A stretch of 53,130 nucleotides of DNA, taken from contig NZ_JAELUC010000024.1 in NCBI RefSeq assembly GCF_016429155.1, forward strand, positions 1 to 53,130, in the 5' to 3' direction. The translations under genes and the position numbers were made by a program. Below are positions 42,823 through 51,287 of this stretch, one piece after another. This DNA is from Pedobacter sp. ASV12 (lineage in GTDB: Bacteria; Bacteroidota; Bacteroidia; Sphingobacteriales; Sphingobacteriaceae). Every line of letters starts with the position of its first letter. Within the stretch, counting starts at the first letter, position 1. Under the pieces are notes generated by a model. The model was not told where the DNA came from, ran no database searches, and saw only the letters and a list, made by a program, of their open reading frames with translations.

Positions 42823-44616
42823 CTATTCTTCTTTGGCAATTCCGGCCGAAGAAAACTGCAATTCGTACAAACGCTTGTAGTAGCCGTCTATTTTAAGCAG
42901 CTGCTGATGGGTACCTTTTTCCTTGATTTCGCCTTTGTCGAGCACAATAATCAAATCGGCCTTTTGGATGGTCGACAAGCGATGCGCAATCACGATGGAA
43001 GTCCGGCCATGCATCAATTTGTCGATGGCATTTTGAATCAGCATTTCGGTTTCGGTATCAACCGATGAGGTAGCTTCGTCGAGCACAAGTATGGCAGGCT
43101 TGTAAACCAGGGCGCGGATAAACGAAAGCAGCTGGGCCTGTCCGGCCGAAAGCGTAGCGCCACGTTCCATCACATTGTAATGGTAGCCTCCCGGCAAACG
43201 TTCGATAAAGTCGTGCGCACCCACTTTTTTGGCCGCAGCCACTACTTCATCAATGGTAATTGCGGGATTATTAAGGGTAACGTTATTCAAAATCGTGTCC
43301 GAAAACAGAAATACATCCTGTAATACCGTAGCAATATGGCTACGCAGGTAACCCAATTCATAATCTTTGATGTTTACGCCATCAACCTTGATGGTACCTT
43401 GCTGTATTTCGTAAAAACGGTTAAGAATATTGATGGTAGAAGACTTACCCGCCCCCGTAGCTCCTACTAAGGCAACGGTTTGCCCCGGCTTTACCTCGAA
43501 CGAAATATTTTTAAGCACATAGCCATCTTCGGGCACTTCGCCGTCTTGATTATAGCTGAACCACACCTGTTCAAAACTGATTTCTCCCTCCATTTTGGCT
43601 GGCGCATAAGTGCCTTTGTTTTCGGTGGCCTCATCGGTATCGAGCACTTTAAAAACGCGTTCGGCCCCTACCATGCCCATTTGCAGGGTATTGAACTTAT
43701 CGGCAAGCTCCCTGATGGGCCTAAACAGCATGTTGATGAACATGATGAAGGTGGTAATGGTTCCGGGCTTTACACTTAATGGCTTATCTAAAATCATTTT
43801 AGCACCATACCAGATCAACAAGCCCAACGAAAGTGCAGAAATAAGCTCTACCACTGGAAAAAAGATAGAATAATACCAGTTAGAACGGATATTGGCATCT
43901 CGGTAGCGCGAATTGATTTTTTTAAATTTCTTGTACTCCTGCTCTTCCCGGGCAAAATATTGGATAATGGAAATCCCGCTGATGTGTTCCTGCAAGTACG
44001 TATTGAGGTTAGACACCTCGGTTCTGATTTCCTGAAAAGCCACTTTAATGGCCTTTTGAAAAATACGGGTTGCGATAATAAGAAAAGGTATAGGCAGCAG
44101 CACCACCAGGGTGAGCTCCCAATCCATACTGAGCATCCAGCCGATAATAACCACCACCTGCAACAAATCGCCAACCATGGCAATCAAGCCTTCTGAAAAG
44201 ATATCGGCAATGGTTTCCAAATCGGAAACGGTACGTGTAATAAGTTGCCCAATAGGCGTTTGGTCGAAATACTTGAGCCTGAGTTTGCTGATGTGGTTGA
44301 ATACATTGATACGCAGATCTCTGATAGCCGATTGGCCCAGCGTATTGGTAGAGAGTGTTTGGCTGTACTGCACAAGGGTTTGGAGCACCAACAGGGCAAT
44401 CATCAAGATCGTCATGCTGACCAGGCCTTGGTAATTGCCTTTTAAAATAAACTGGTCTAAGGTATAACCAATCAGGTAAGGCCTAACCGGCGTAATAACG
44501 GCCAAGAGCAAAGTAAGCACTACCGACCACCGGAAAACCGCACGATAAGGCTTTACATACTCAAAAACACGTTTGAGCAGGTTCACATTAATGGCATCTC
44601 CAGTTATTTTAGACAT
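42823..44616 (-). CDS. ABC exporter, fused permease-ATPase (MsbA/LmrA-like)
   Basis: 597 residues: a six-helix exporter domain (about 25-310) followed by a nucleotide-binding domain. Walker A GATGAGKSS (385-393), signature LSAGQ (489-493, Ala for the common Gly), Walker B ILVLDE (509-514), then ATSSVD. It works as a homo- or heterodimer; the partner would be elsewhere. There is no N-terminal C39 peptidase, so it could export but not cleave the GG-leader peptide that it faces. Lipid or drug export is equally possible. It starts 110 bases from truA on the same strand. Confidence 0.93.
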   Translation of the reverse strand: MSKITGDAINVNLLKRVFEYVKPYRAVFRWSVVLTLLLAVITPVRPYLIGYTLDQFILKGNYQGLVSMTILMIALLVLQTLVQYSQTLSTNTLGQSAIRDLRINVFNHISKLRLKYFDQTPIGQLITRTVSDLETIADIFSEGLIAMVGDLLQVVVIIGWMLSMDWELTLVVLLPIPFLIIATRIFQKAIKVAFQEIRTEVSNLNTYLQEHISGISIIQYFAREEQEYKKFKKINSRYRDANIRSNWYYSIFFPVVELISALSLGLLIWYGAKMILDKPLSVKPGTITTFIMFINMLFRPIRELADKFNTLQMGMVGAERVFKVLDTDEATENKGTYAPAKMEGEISFEQVWFSYNQDGEVPEDGYVLKNISFEVKPGQTVALVGATGAGKSSTINILNRFYEIQQGTIKVDGVNIKDYELGYLRSHIATVLQDVFLFSDTILNNVTLNNPAITIDEVVAAAKKVGAHDFIERLPGGYHYNVMERGATLSAGQAQLLSFIRALVYKPAILVLDEATSSVDTETEMLIQNAIDKLMHGRTSIVIAHRLSTIQKADLIIVLDKGEIKEKGTHQQLLKIDGYYKRLYELQFSSAGIAKEE

Positions 44617-44700
44617 AGTTATTTTAATTTTGGATGATTGAATATCTTAATGAGTGAATGCTTTCCATTACAAATGAATGTTTTTAATTCATAACACATT

Positions 44701-44732
44701 CTATCATTCTCTAATTCTATCATTCTCTAATT
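44701..44732 (+). repeat. 16-bp tandem duplication overlapping the truA stop
   Basis: CTATCATTCTCTAATT occurs twice without mismatch (44701-44716 and 44717-44732). The second copy contains the truA stop codon (44727-44729). Upstream (44617-44700) are GAATG/ATTCA-type simple repeats that share ATGAGTGAATG with the aguB leader. Confidence 0.7.
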
Positions 44733-45530
44733 CACAAATGGATACTCGACCTTAACCAAATACAGTCCACAAGCAGGCACCGACTGTCCGGCTTTACTGC
44801 GATTTTTGCTGGCCACAATATCGGCTACGCCCTGAGGAGCCAAATCGCCTTTGCCCACCAGCACCAAGGTACCGACAATAGCCCTCACCATGTTTCTTAA
44901 AAAACGATCAGCACTGATGTGGAAGACCAAACCGTCTGCCTTTTCTTCAAACCTGGCTTCGGTAATTTTGCAATTATTGGTAAAGGTTTGGGTTTTCGAC
45001 TTGCTGAAACAAGAAAAATCCGTAAAACCCAACAACAACTGCGCGGCCTGGTTCATCGCATCCACGTTGAGCGAGCCTTTATACAGCCAAGAACGATCTA
45101 TTTTAAAGGGGTCTTTCTCAAAATGAAGATGGTATTTATAGGAACGCGAAGTGGCATCAAAACGTGCGTGGGCATCCTCATCAACTGCAAAAATACGTTT
45201 CACCGCAATGCTGTAAGGCAAAAGCGAGTTGATTCCGCCAACGGCATTCAGCACTGTTGCTTCGGGCAGCTCGGCCACATCAAAATGCGCAAAAAACTGC
45301 GTGGCATGTACACCTGCATCGGTACGCCCGCAACCCAGGCTCGCTATTTCCTGCCTAAAGAAAATGCCCAATGCCTTATCCAAACATTCCTGAACCGTAA
45401 TTCCGTTCGGTTGCGTTTGCCAGCCGTGATAGTTGGTGCCATCGTAGCTCAATTCGATAAAGTACCTTTTCTTGTTCACTTGCTGCAAAAATACTTTTTT
45501 CTGCGCATTAATCCCTTGCGCAGCCTGCAT
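44727..45530 (-). CDS. truA: tRNA pseudouridine(38-40) synthase
   Basis: 267 residues from the ATG at 45530. It makes pseudouridine at positions 38-40 of the tRNA anticodon arm. The catalytic aspartate is D71 in GCGRTDAGVHA; other family segments are KRYFIELSYDGTNYHGWQ and FRLL-like FLRNMVRAIVGTLV. The first 18 residues (MQAAQGINAQKKVFLQQ) precede the normal TruA start; a GTG at residue 18 (VNKKRYF) is a reasonable alternative start. It is divergent from the DUF4293 gene. Confidence 0.94.
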   Translation of the reverse strand: MQAAQGINAQKKVFLQQVNKKRYFIELSYDGTNYHGWQTQPNGITVQECLDKALGIFFRQEIASLGCGRTDAGVHATQFFAHFDVAELPEATVLNAVGGINSLLPYSIAVKRIFAVDEDAHARFDATSRSYKYHLHFEKDPFKIDRSWLYKGSLNVDAMNQAAQLLLGFTDFSCFSKSKTQTFTNNCKITEARFEEKADGLVFHISADRFLRNMVRAIVGTLVLVGKGDLAPQGVADIVASKNRSKAGQSVPACGLYLVKVEYPFVN

Positions 45531-45584
45531 TTGCCATGGCTATTTTCACAAAATCTTTTTTCCGCTAAAGAGCGTCTGTATTTA

Positions 45585-45616
45585 TTGCTTTTAAATGCAT
45601 TTTTTAGCTAAGTTTG
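45585..45616 (+). promoter_or_regulatory. Promoter of the DUF4293-VOC-EreA run
   Basis: TTG (45585-45587), 21 bases, TAAGTTTG (45609-45616). The start of transcription would fall about 14 bases before the ATG at 45637. Confidence 0.65.
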
Positions 45617-45636
45617 TTAAAATTATCTGGAATTAT

Positions 45637-46095
45637 ATGATACAAAGAATACAATCTATTTGGCTATTGCTGGCCTGCGTAACGATCAGTTGCTTAATTT
45701 TTGTTCCTATTGTCAACACTTCCATTGGCAGCGTACAATACCTTTTAACCGCACAGGGCATCTACGAAAAGGTAGGCGAACAAAGCAAACAGATAGAGGC
45801 CTCGTTGCCTGTGCTGATCAGCACCATTGCCATCGCGCTACTGGCCCTTTTCAACATCTTCAATTTCCGCAAAAGAGCCTTGCAAAAGAGAATGGCCCTC
45901 GTTACCATCGTACTGATTATCGGCCTTTCTTTTTGGTGCAGCCAATATGCCAAAAAAATACCAGGGGGATTGGAAAATGCCAATTATAAAGTTGGACTAT
46001 TTTTGCCAGTCATTGCCATTTTCTTTATCCTGTTGGCCATCCGTGGCATCAATAATGACGAAAAACTGATCAAGTCTGCCGATCGTTTGCGATAG
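45637..46095 (+). CDS. DUF4293 family membrane protein
   Basis: 152 residues from the ATG at 45637 (MIQRIQSIWLLLACV); an upstream in-frame start at 45595 lies on the promoter and is rejected. Four membrane helices (about 7-25, 55-73, 82-98, 118-138) and the diagnostic C terminus LAIRGINNDEKLIKSADRLR. A Bacteroidota-specific family of unknown function. It is 9 bases from the VOC gene and first in the apparent operon. Confidence 0.92.
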   Translation: MIQRIQSIWLLLACVTISCLIFVPIVNTSIGSVQYLLTAQGIYEKVGEQSKQIEASLPVLISTIAIALLALFNIFNFRKRALQKRMALVTIVLIIGLSFWCSQYAKKIPGGLENANYKVGLFLPVIAIFFILLAIRGINNDEKLIKSADRLR

Positions 46096-46104
46096 ATTTG
46101 ACCC

Positions 46105-46554
46105 ATGATCAAAGGACTTTACGAAACCCATATCGAGGTCGAAAACCTGGAACGGTCTATCGATTTCTATAAAAACACACTCGGCTTAACCCAATGCCAT
46201 TACGAAGAGGCGCGCCGGATTGCCTTTTTCTGGATTGGCGAAGCCCAAAGTGCCATGTTGGGCATCTGGGAAAAACCTGTAGGACAAGTAGCCAAAAGGC
46301 ATTTCGCCTTCAGGTGCACGCCAGACGACATCCTGCAACATTCAGTCCAGTTCCTGAAAGACAGGAACCTGAAACCCTACAACTTTCTAAAAAACGGCAG
46401 CGACGAACCCATGGTTTTTGCCTGGATGCCAGCTATAGCCATTTATTTTAACGACCCCGATGGCAATTCGTTAGAATTTATTGCGATCTTGGAAGGCGAG
46501 GCCAAGCCCGAATTGGGCGTTGTTTCTTATGAACAATGGATGGCCCAAACCTAA
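46105..46554 (+). CDS. VOC family protein (glyoxalase/bleomycin-resistance fold)
   Basis: 149 residues, a full two-module vicinal oxygen chelate fold: start LYETHIEVENLERSIDFYKNTLGL with H9, and end FNDPDGNSLEFIAIL with the second-module Glu. The residues allow metal binding, but the substrate cannot be assigned; relatives include glyoxalases, FosA/bleomycin-resistance and dioxygenase-type proteins. It lies between DUF4293 (9 bases) and the EreA-like gene (19 bases), probably cotranscribed. Confidence 0.9.
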   Translation: MIKGLYETHIEVENLERSIDFYKNTLGLTQCHYEEARRIAFFWIGEAQSAMLGIWEKPVGQVAKRHFAFRCTPDDILQHSVQFLKDRNLKPYNFLKNGSDEPMVFAWMPAIAIYFNDPDGNSLEFIAILEGEAKPELGVVSYEQWMAQT

Positions 46555-46573
46555 CCTTTCAAGCCCCTATTCC

Positions 46574-47752
46574 ATGAAATCAGGATTTATCATGTTGCTG
46601 GCACTTTTGTTGGCCTTTGGACCATTAATGGCACAGGATAGTCTCATTACGGCCATGGCCAAAAAGAACAGCTATACTTTTGGGCCGAAGCAGACCAGCT
46701 TTAACGGCGAAGGCTGGAATAAAATACTGGACGCCGCACAAAAAAGCGCTGCCGTACTTATTGGCGAAGACCACTTTACCAATGAAATCCCCTATTTTAC
46801 TTCGGCATTGGTTTCGCAGGTCAAATTCGATAATTTCTTTGGCGAAATAGATCCCTATTCGGCTAAAATTCTGCAACAAAAAATCAAGACCCTTGCTGCT
46901 CCGGCATTTAAAAGCTATGTAGCCGACTATGGCAATACCTTTTCTTTTTATGCATTTGAACCCGAGTTGGCCTTATTGCAAAAGCTGGTTAAGCAAGGCG
47001 TACAGCTGAATGGCACCGATCAGATTTTGTTGGTTGGAGACCGATTGGTTTGCAGCGAATTGAAAAAAACCACTTCAAATAAAAGGGCTAAAGAAATTTA
47101 TCGCACCATCGAGATCAATTCAAAAAATCATTTCGATGCCTTTTTAAAAGACCAAAGCAAGCCTTTTTATTTGTATACGCCCGATTTCGACAAAAACATG
47201 AACGAGCTCACTTCCTTGCCATTAAGCAAGCAGGAAAAGCAAATGATAGAAATGCTCAAACTCACGGCAAAAATCTATAAATCGGGCAGTCACCATTTAC
47301 GGGTTCAATTGATGAAGAACCAACTGATGGCCACTTACGGCAAATGGTACAATAAAAAAAATCTTTTCAAGTATGGCGCCAACCATGTAGCCAAAGGCGA
47401 GAGTTTGCTCGAAATATTCGATACGGGCAACTTGGTTAACAACATTGCCGACAGCCAATTCGGCAAGTCGCTGCACCTCATGATTATTGGCAAAAGCGGC
47501 ACGCAGGCCTCTCCTTTCAAAGGCTTTCCGGCCGAGGCTATAGACGAAAACAGCGGCACCCTTAAACTGCTTCAGCCCTTTTTTAAAGCAACCGAGGGCG
47601 AGCAATGGCATTGTTTTGATATGCATCCTTTGCAAGAAGCGCTCGAAAATGGCAAACTGGGCATCGCCAGCACCAAATTGGCCCGAATAATAAAAGGATA
47701 TGATTTCCTGATAGTTATACCCAAGGTTTCTGCATCGCAGTTTCCGAAATAA
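46574..47752 (+). CDS. Exported EreA/ChaN-like fold protein
   Basis: 392 residues from the ATG at 46574 (MKSGFIMLLALLLAFG), with a signal peptide cleaved at LMA-Q (about 20). Near the start of the mature domain is AAVLIGEDHFTNEIPYF (E65, H67), the GExH-type motif of the erythromycin-esterase/ChaN/TIKI superfamily; a later conserved His lies in YGANHVAKGESL. This fold hosts esterases, haem-binding proteins and metalloproteases, so the activity is not assigned. Macrolide inactivation should not be assumed from this resemblance. It lies 19 bases after the VOC gene. Confidence 0.7.
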   Translation: MKSGFIMLLALLLAFGPLMAQDSLITAMAKKNSYTFGPKQTSFNGEGWNKILDAAQKSAAVLIGEDHFTNEIPYFTSALVSQVKFDNFFGEIDPYSAKILQQKIKTLAAPAFKSYVADYGNTFSFYAFEPELALLQKLVKQGVQLNGTDQILLVGDRLVCSELKKTTSNKRAKEIYRTIEINSKNHFDAFLKDQSKPFYLYTPDFDKNMNELTSLPLSKQEKQMIEMLKLTAKIYKSGSHHLRVQLMKNQLMATYGKWYNKKNLFKYGANHVAKGESLLEIFDTGNLVNNIADSQFGKSLHLMIIGKSGTQASPFKGFPAEAIDENSGTLKLLQPFFKATEGEQWHCFDMHPLQEALENGKLGIASTKLARIIKGYDFLIVIPKVSASQFPK

Positions 47753-47792
47753 ATCTTTTCGCTCCATAACCCTGTATCTTTTAAACTTAGCC

Positions 47793-48644
47793 ATGCATCT
47801 CTTCAATATGCCATACAAATTTGTTGTTGTTATCCTGTTTTTATGCCTATCGTTCGCTGTCCGTTTTTCGTTTGCGCAAACCCAAACCTTCAATGCTGTA
47901 AAAATCGATAGCCTAACCGCCGCACAGGCCAAAGCCATATTGAACCAACTTCCAACCGGTCAATTTCAGAAGCGAGTTGACCAACAAAAGGCGAAGGCAC
48001 TGCCCTATCGGTTGCTTTTGCCTAAAAATTACAACAAAAACAAGAAATATCCTTTGGTCATCTCTTTCCATAACTCTACACGAATTGGCAACGACAATGA
48101 AAAGCAGCTAGAGCCATTGGCGAGGATTTGGCTTAGGGATGAGATTCAGGAAAAATATCCATGCTTTGTTTTAGCGCCACAGTTCAATGCGCGCTCATCA
48201 AGCTACGTTCCAAATCAAGGTGGCGTTTTAGAGTCCAAACCTTCTGACGATATCAGACTCGTTTTGAACCTCCTGAAACAACTTGAGCGGGAGTTCGGCA
48301 CGATTGATCAAAGCAGGATCTATTTGGTTGGCTATTCGATGGGTGCTTCAACTGCGCAAAACCTGCTGAGTTTGGCTCCTGAAAAGTTTGCGGCCCTGGT
48401 TTCAATCGCGGCTGTGCCCGATTTTTCTAACCTTAAGGCCATGAGCCGTAAAGACATCTTATTGATCCACGGCCAAAAAGACAACGAAAACCCTTATCAG
48501 GGAAGTGTTGAACTGTTTAACAAACTCAAAGGCAACCAAAAAGCAACATTCATCACCTTTACTGAACTTGACCATAACAACATCCATATCCCTTTCCTCT
48601 TATCGGCGCAAATACCCCAATGGCTGTTTGGTAAACACCTATAG
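47793..48644 (+). CDS. Exported alpha/beta hydrolase (esterase/peptidase-like)
   Basis: 283 residues with a signal peptide (MPYKFVVVILFLCLSFAVRFSFA; a start at M6 is possible). The alpha/beta-hydrolase domain runs from about residue 68 (LPYRLLLPKNYNKNKKYPLVISFHN). The nucleophile is S182 in GYSMGAS, the acid D230 in HGQKDNENPY, and the histidine probably H265 (HNNIHIPFL). It resembles COG4099 predicted peptidases / LpqC-type esterases. It lies 40 bases after the EreA-like gene, at the end of the plus-strand run. Confidence 0.88.
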   Translation: MHLFNMPYKFVVVILFLCLSFAVRFSFAQTQTFNAVKIDSLTAAQAKAILNQLPTGQFQKRVDQQKAKALPYRLLLPKNYNKNKKYPLVISFHNSTRIGNDNEKQLEPLARIWLRDEIQEKYPCFVLAPQFNARSSSYVPNQGGVLESKPSDDIRLVLNLLKQLEREFGTIDQSRIYLVGYSMGASTAQNLLSLAPEKFAALVSIAAVPDFSNLKAMSRKDILLIHGQKDNENPYQGSVELFNKLKGNQKATFITFTELDHNNIHIPFLLSAQIPQWLFGKHL

Positions 48645-48858
48645 TCTTTTTTATCTTGCCAACAGTTGTGGCTGGTTATGCGGTGCCGGCCGAATGGATT
48701 TATACAAAAAAGAAGGCAACGAATGAAAACCCGTAAAACCTACTGCAACTGGATTAGTTAATAGCAGCTACTAACCTACTCAAAGTCAACCCATTTGCCA
48801 CAGGGGCACTTTCAAAAACTATTTCCCTGAAAATCTGTGAAATACGAAATATTAACCG

Positions 48859-48866
48859 TACCTTTG
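48859..48866 (+). promoter_or_regulatory. -7 promoter element of the DEAD-box gene
   Basis: TACCTTTG, an exact TAnnTTTG match, 23 bases before the ATG at 48890. No TTG lies at 19-21 bases upstream. The rest of the 245-base gap (48645-48858) shows no gene. Confidence 0.55.
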
Positions 48867-48889
48867 CCGCTTAATTAAAAAATGTTATA

Positions 48890-50746
48890 ATGATAAACCC
48901 ATTTAGTAAATTGGGGATAAGTGATGACGTTGTTAATGCCGTAAAAGAGCTAGGTTTCGAAAATCCTACGCCTATTCAGGAGCAATCCATTCCTGTACTG
49001 TTAGAAGGTAGTAACGACTTTGTTGGTTTGGCCCAAACAGGAACAGGAAAAACAGCCGCATTCGGATTGCCGCTGTTAGAATTGATAGACTTTAAGAGCA
49101 ATAAGCCACAGGCACTCATTTTGTGCCCTACCCGTGAGCTTTGTCTGCAGATTGCAAACGACATCAAGAATTTCTCAAAAAACACGCCTAATGCACACGT
49201 AGTTGCCGTTTACGGTGGTGCGAACATTATGCAACAACTACGCGAGATACGCAATGGCGTACAAATCGTAGTGGCCACGCCCGGCCGTATGTTAGACATC
49301 ATTGGCCGTAAAGCCATCGATTTCTCTAACGTGAAATATGTAGTATTAGATGAAGCCGACGAAATGTTGAACATGGGCTTCCAAGAAGACATCAACGATA
49401 TCTTATCTACTACTCCAGACGACAAAAAAACATGGTTATTTTCTGCTACCATGCCTGCAGAAGTTCGCCGTATAGCCAAAAACTATATGGAAAACCCTGT
49501 AGAATTGACCATGGGCACCAAAAATACTGGCAACGTTAACATCGACCACGAATATTATGTGGTGCGTGCCAGAGACAAATATGCCGCCTTGAAGCGCATT
49601 GTAGATTTTAACCCGGAAATTTTCGCCGTGGTTTTCTGCAAAACCAAAATGGATACGCAGGAAGTGGCAGATCATTTGATCAAAGATGGCTATAACGCTG
49701 ATTCTTTGCATGGCGACCTTTCGCAGCAACAACGAGACAAGGTAATGCAGCGTTTCCGCGAAAGACACATGCAATTGTTGATCGCTACAGACGTAGCCGC
49801 CCGTGGTATCGACGTCAACAACGTTACCCACGTAATCAACTACGCCTTACCTGACGAAATTGAAAGCTACACCCACCGTAGCGGCCGTACCGGTCGTGCA
49901 GGCAAAACCGGTGTTTCTATCTGTATCGTCAACTCGAAAGAGATTGGCAAAATCCGTCAGATCGAAAGAATCATTGGCAAGCAGTTTACCAAAGCCGAAT
50001 TGCCAACAGGTTTCGACGTATGCGAAAAACAATTGTTTGCCTTGGTACACAAGGTGCACAACGTAGAAGTAAACACCGACCAGATCGACCAGTACATTCC
50101 ACGCATCATGGACGAATTTGCCGAATTGAGCAAAGAAGAAGTGATCAAACGTTTTGCATCGTTAGAATTTAACCGTTTCTTAGAATACTACAAAAACGCG
50201 CCAGACTTGAACGCAAGTACCGAAGAGCGTGGCGACAGAGGCGATCGTGGCCCAAGAAACTTCGGCAACAGCGATTACACCCGTTTGTTCATCAACGTAG
50301 GTTCGGTTGACGATTTTACCAGGGGCGATTTGTTGGGTTTTGTATGTAACAATGGCAAAATCAGTGGCAAAGCAGTTGGCAAAATCGACTTGAAAGGTGT
50401 TTTCTCTTTCATTGAGGTAGAAAACGATTCGGTTGAGTCATTGTTCAACAACTTTAAAGATGTTCAATACAATGGCCGTGAAGTAAGGTTGGAAAAAACT
50501 TCGGAAGAAGCCCGTAGCGAAAAACGCAGCTTTGGCGGTGGCAGTGGCCGTCGCGATCGTGGTGGCTATGGTGGTGGCGACAGAAGAAGCGGTTCAGGCC
50601 GTCGCGAAGGCGGAAGCTCCAATGGTGGCGGCGGCTTCAGGGATTTCTCTGGCCGCAGCCGTGAAGACAGGGGTGGTTACGGTGCAAACCGTGGCGATCG
50701 TCGCGATAGCCGTGGCGATAGAGGCGGAAGCAAACGCAGGTCGTAG
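48890..50746 (+). CDS. DEAD-box RNA helicase with DbpA domain and RGG tail
   Basis: 618 residues. An ATP-dependent RNA helicase: Q motif FENPTPIQEQSIP (23-35), motif I AQTGTGKT (48-55), DEAD (154-157), SAT (185-187), and HRSGRTGRAGK in domain 2. A DbpA-type RNA-binding domain (about 455-545: YTRLFINVGSVDDFTRGDLLGF) is followed by an Arg/Gly-rich tail (GGGSGRRDRGGYGGGDRR). The combination is DeaD/CsdA-like, linked to ribosome assembly and cold adaptation. Codons such as CGT for Arg and GGC/GGT in the tail suggest strong expression. A bidirectional terminator follows. Confidence 0.96.
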   Translation: MINPFSKLGISDDVVNAVKELGFENPTPIQEQSIPVLLEGSNDFVGLAQTGTGKTAAFGLPLLELIDFKSNKPQALILCPTRELCLQIANDIKNFSKNTPNAHVVAVYGGANIMQQLREIRNGVQIVVATPGRMLDIIGRKAIDFSNVKYVVLDEADEMLNMGFQEDINDILSTTPDDKKTWLFSATMPAEVRRIAKNYMENPVELTMGTKNTGNVNIDHEYYVVRARDKYAALKRIVDFNPEIFAVVFCKTKMDTQEVADHLIKDGYNADSLHGDLSQQQRDKVMQRFRERHMQLLIATDVAARGIDVNNVTHVINYALPDEIESYTHRSGRTGRAGKTGVSICIVNSKEIGKIRQIERIIGKQFTKAELPTGFDVCEKQLFALVHKVHNVEVNTDQIDQYIPRIMDEFAELSKEEVIKRFASLEFNRFLEYYKNAPDLNASTEERGDRGDRGPRNFGNSDYTRLFINVGSVDDFTRGDLLGFVCNNGKISGKAVGKIDLKGVFSFIEVENDSVESLFNNFKDVQYNGREVRLEKTSEEARSEKRSFGGGSGRRDRGGYGGGDRRSGSGRREGGSSNGGGGFRDFSGRSREDRGGYGANRGDRRDSRGDRGGSKRRS

Positions 50747-50765
50747 ACCCAAGTCCATAAAAAAC

Positions 50766-50799
50766 AAAAACCCGATCATTCAGTTGACCGGGTTTTTTT
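50766..50799. terminator. Bidirectional terminator
   Basis: AAAAACCCG (50766-50774) pairs with CGGGTTTTT (50789-50797), with an inner TCA/TGA. It serves the helicase gene and the convergent small secreted-protein gene. Confidence 0.85.
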
Positions 50800-50803
50800 A
50801 TGC

Positions 50804-51151
50804 TTAATTTTCTTTTGGCCTGTCTTTAATTTGGCTAGCCTTTAAGTAAACTTTTGCACCCTTTTTGTTTACATAATATTTCTTGTTCTTCCCATCAATG
50901 TAAACGTTAGAACCATCGGGTGCCATTTTGCCTTTGTAAGTCTCGTCGGCCACCTTAGAAGCGCCTTTAACCGCTACCTCGGCCGTTTTGTTGCCTACAC
51001 TTTTTGCGCCTTTCTCAACGGCATTACCGGTTTTACTCAACGCTTTGCCTACTTTGGTTTTCTTTTCCTGCTTTTCTTGCGCTACGGCGGTAAAAGTAAC
51101 CGAAGCAATCATTGCCATGGCTGCTAGGCCAATTAAATACTTTCTTTTCAT
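50804..51151 (-). CDS. Small secreted Lys-rich protein (PBCV-basic-adaptor-like)
   Basis: 115 residues with a signal peptide (cleavage at AVA-Q, about 24). A Lys/Ala/Gly/Val-rich, repeat-like stretch (KVGKALSKTGNAVEKGAKSVGNKTAEVAVKGASKVADETYKG split by Gly) is followed by a short beta domain (DGSNVYIDGKNKKYYVNKKGAKVYL) like the PBCV basic adaptor repeat. Very basic; it may bind nucleic acid or the cell surface, but no function is known. It partly resembles the helical part of the secreted protein at 1406-1843. Confidence 0.8.
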   Translation of the reverse strand: MKRKYLIGLAAMAMIASVTFTAVAQEKQEKKTKVGKALSKTGNAVEKGAKSVGNKTAEVAVKGASKVADETYKGKMAPDGSNVYIDGKNKKYYVNKKGAKVYLKASQIKDRPKEN

Positions 51152-51287
51152 GATACGTTATTTTAACTAGAAACAAGACAAGGGCGGCTTTGTTTTGAAA
51201 ATCAGGCAACTTAACCTCCCTGAATCTAAAAATTAATTTAAAATTTATAATAAAAGTTTAATTTTACTAAACAAAACATTTACGCGT

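Noticed and set aside
42823..44616. Dedicated bacteriocin transporter (LanT/C39 type)
   Set aside because: The protein starts directly with the exporter membrane domain; there is no N-terminal peptidase with Cys-His-Asp.
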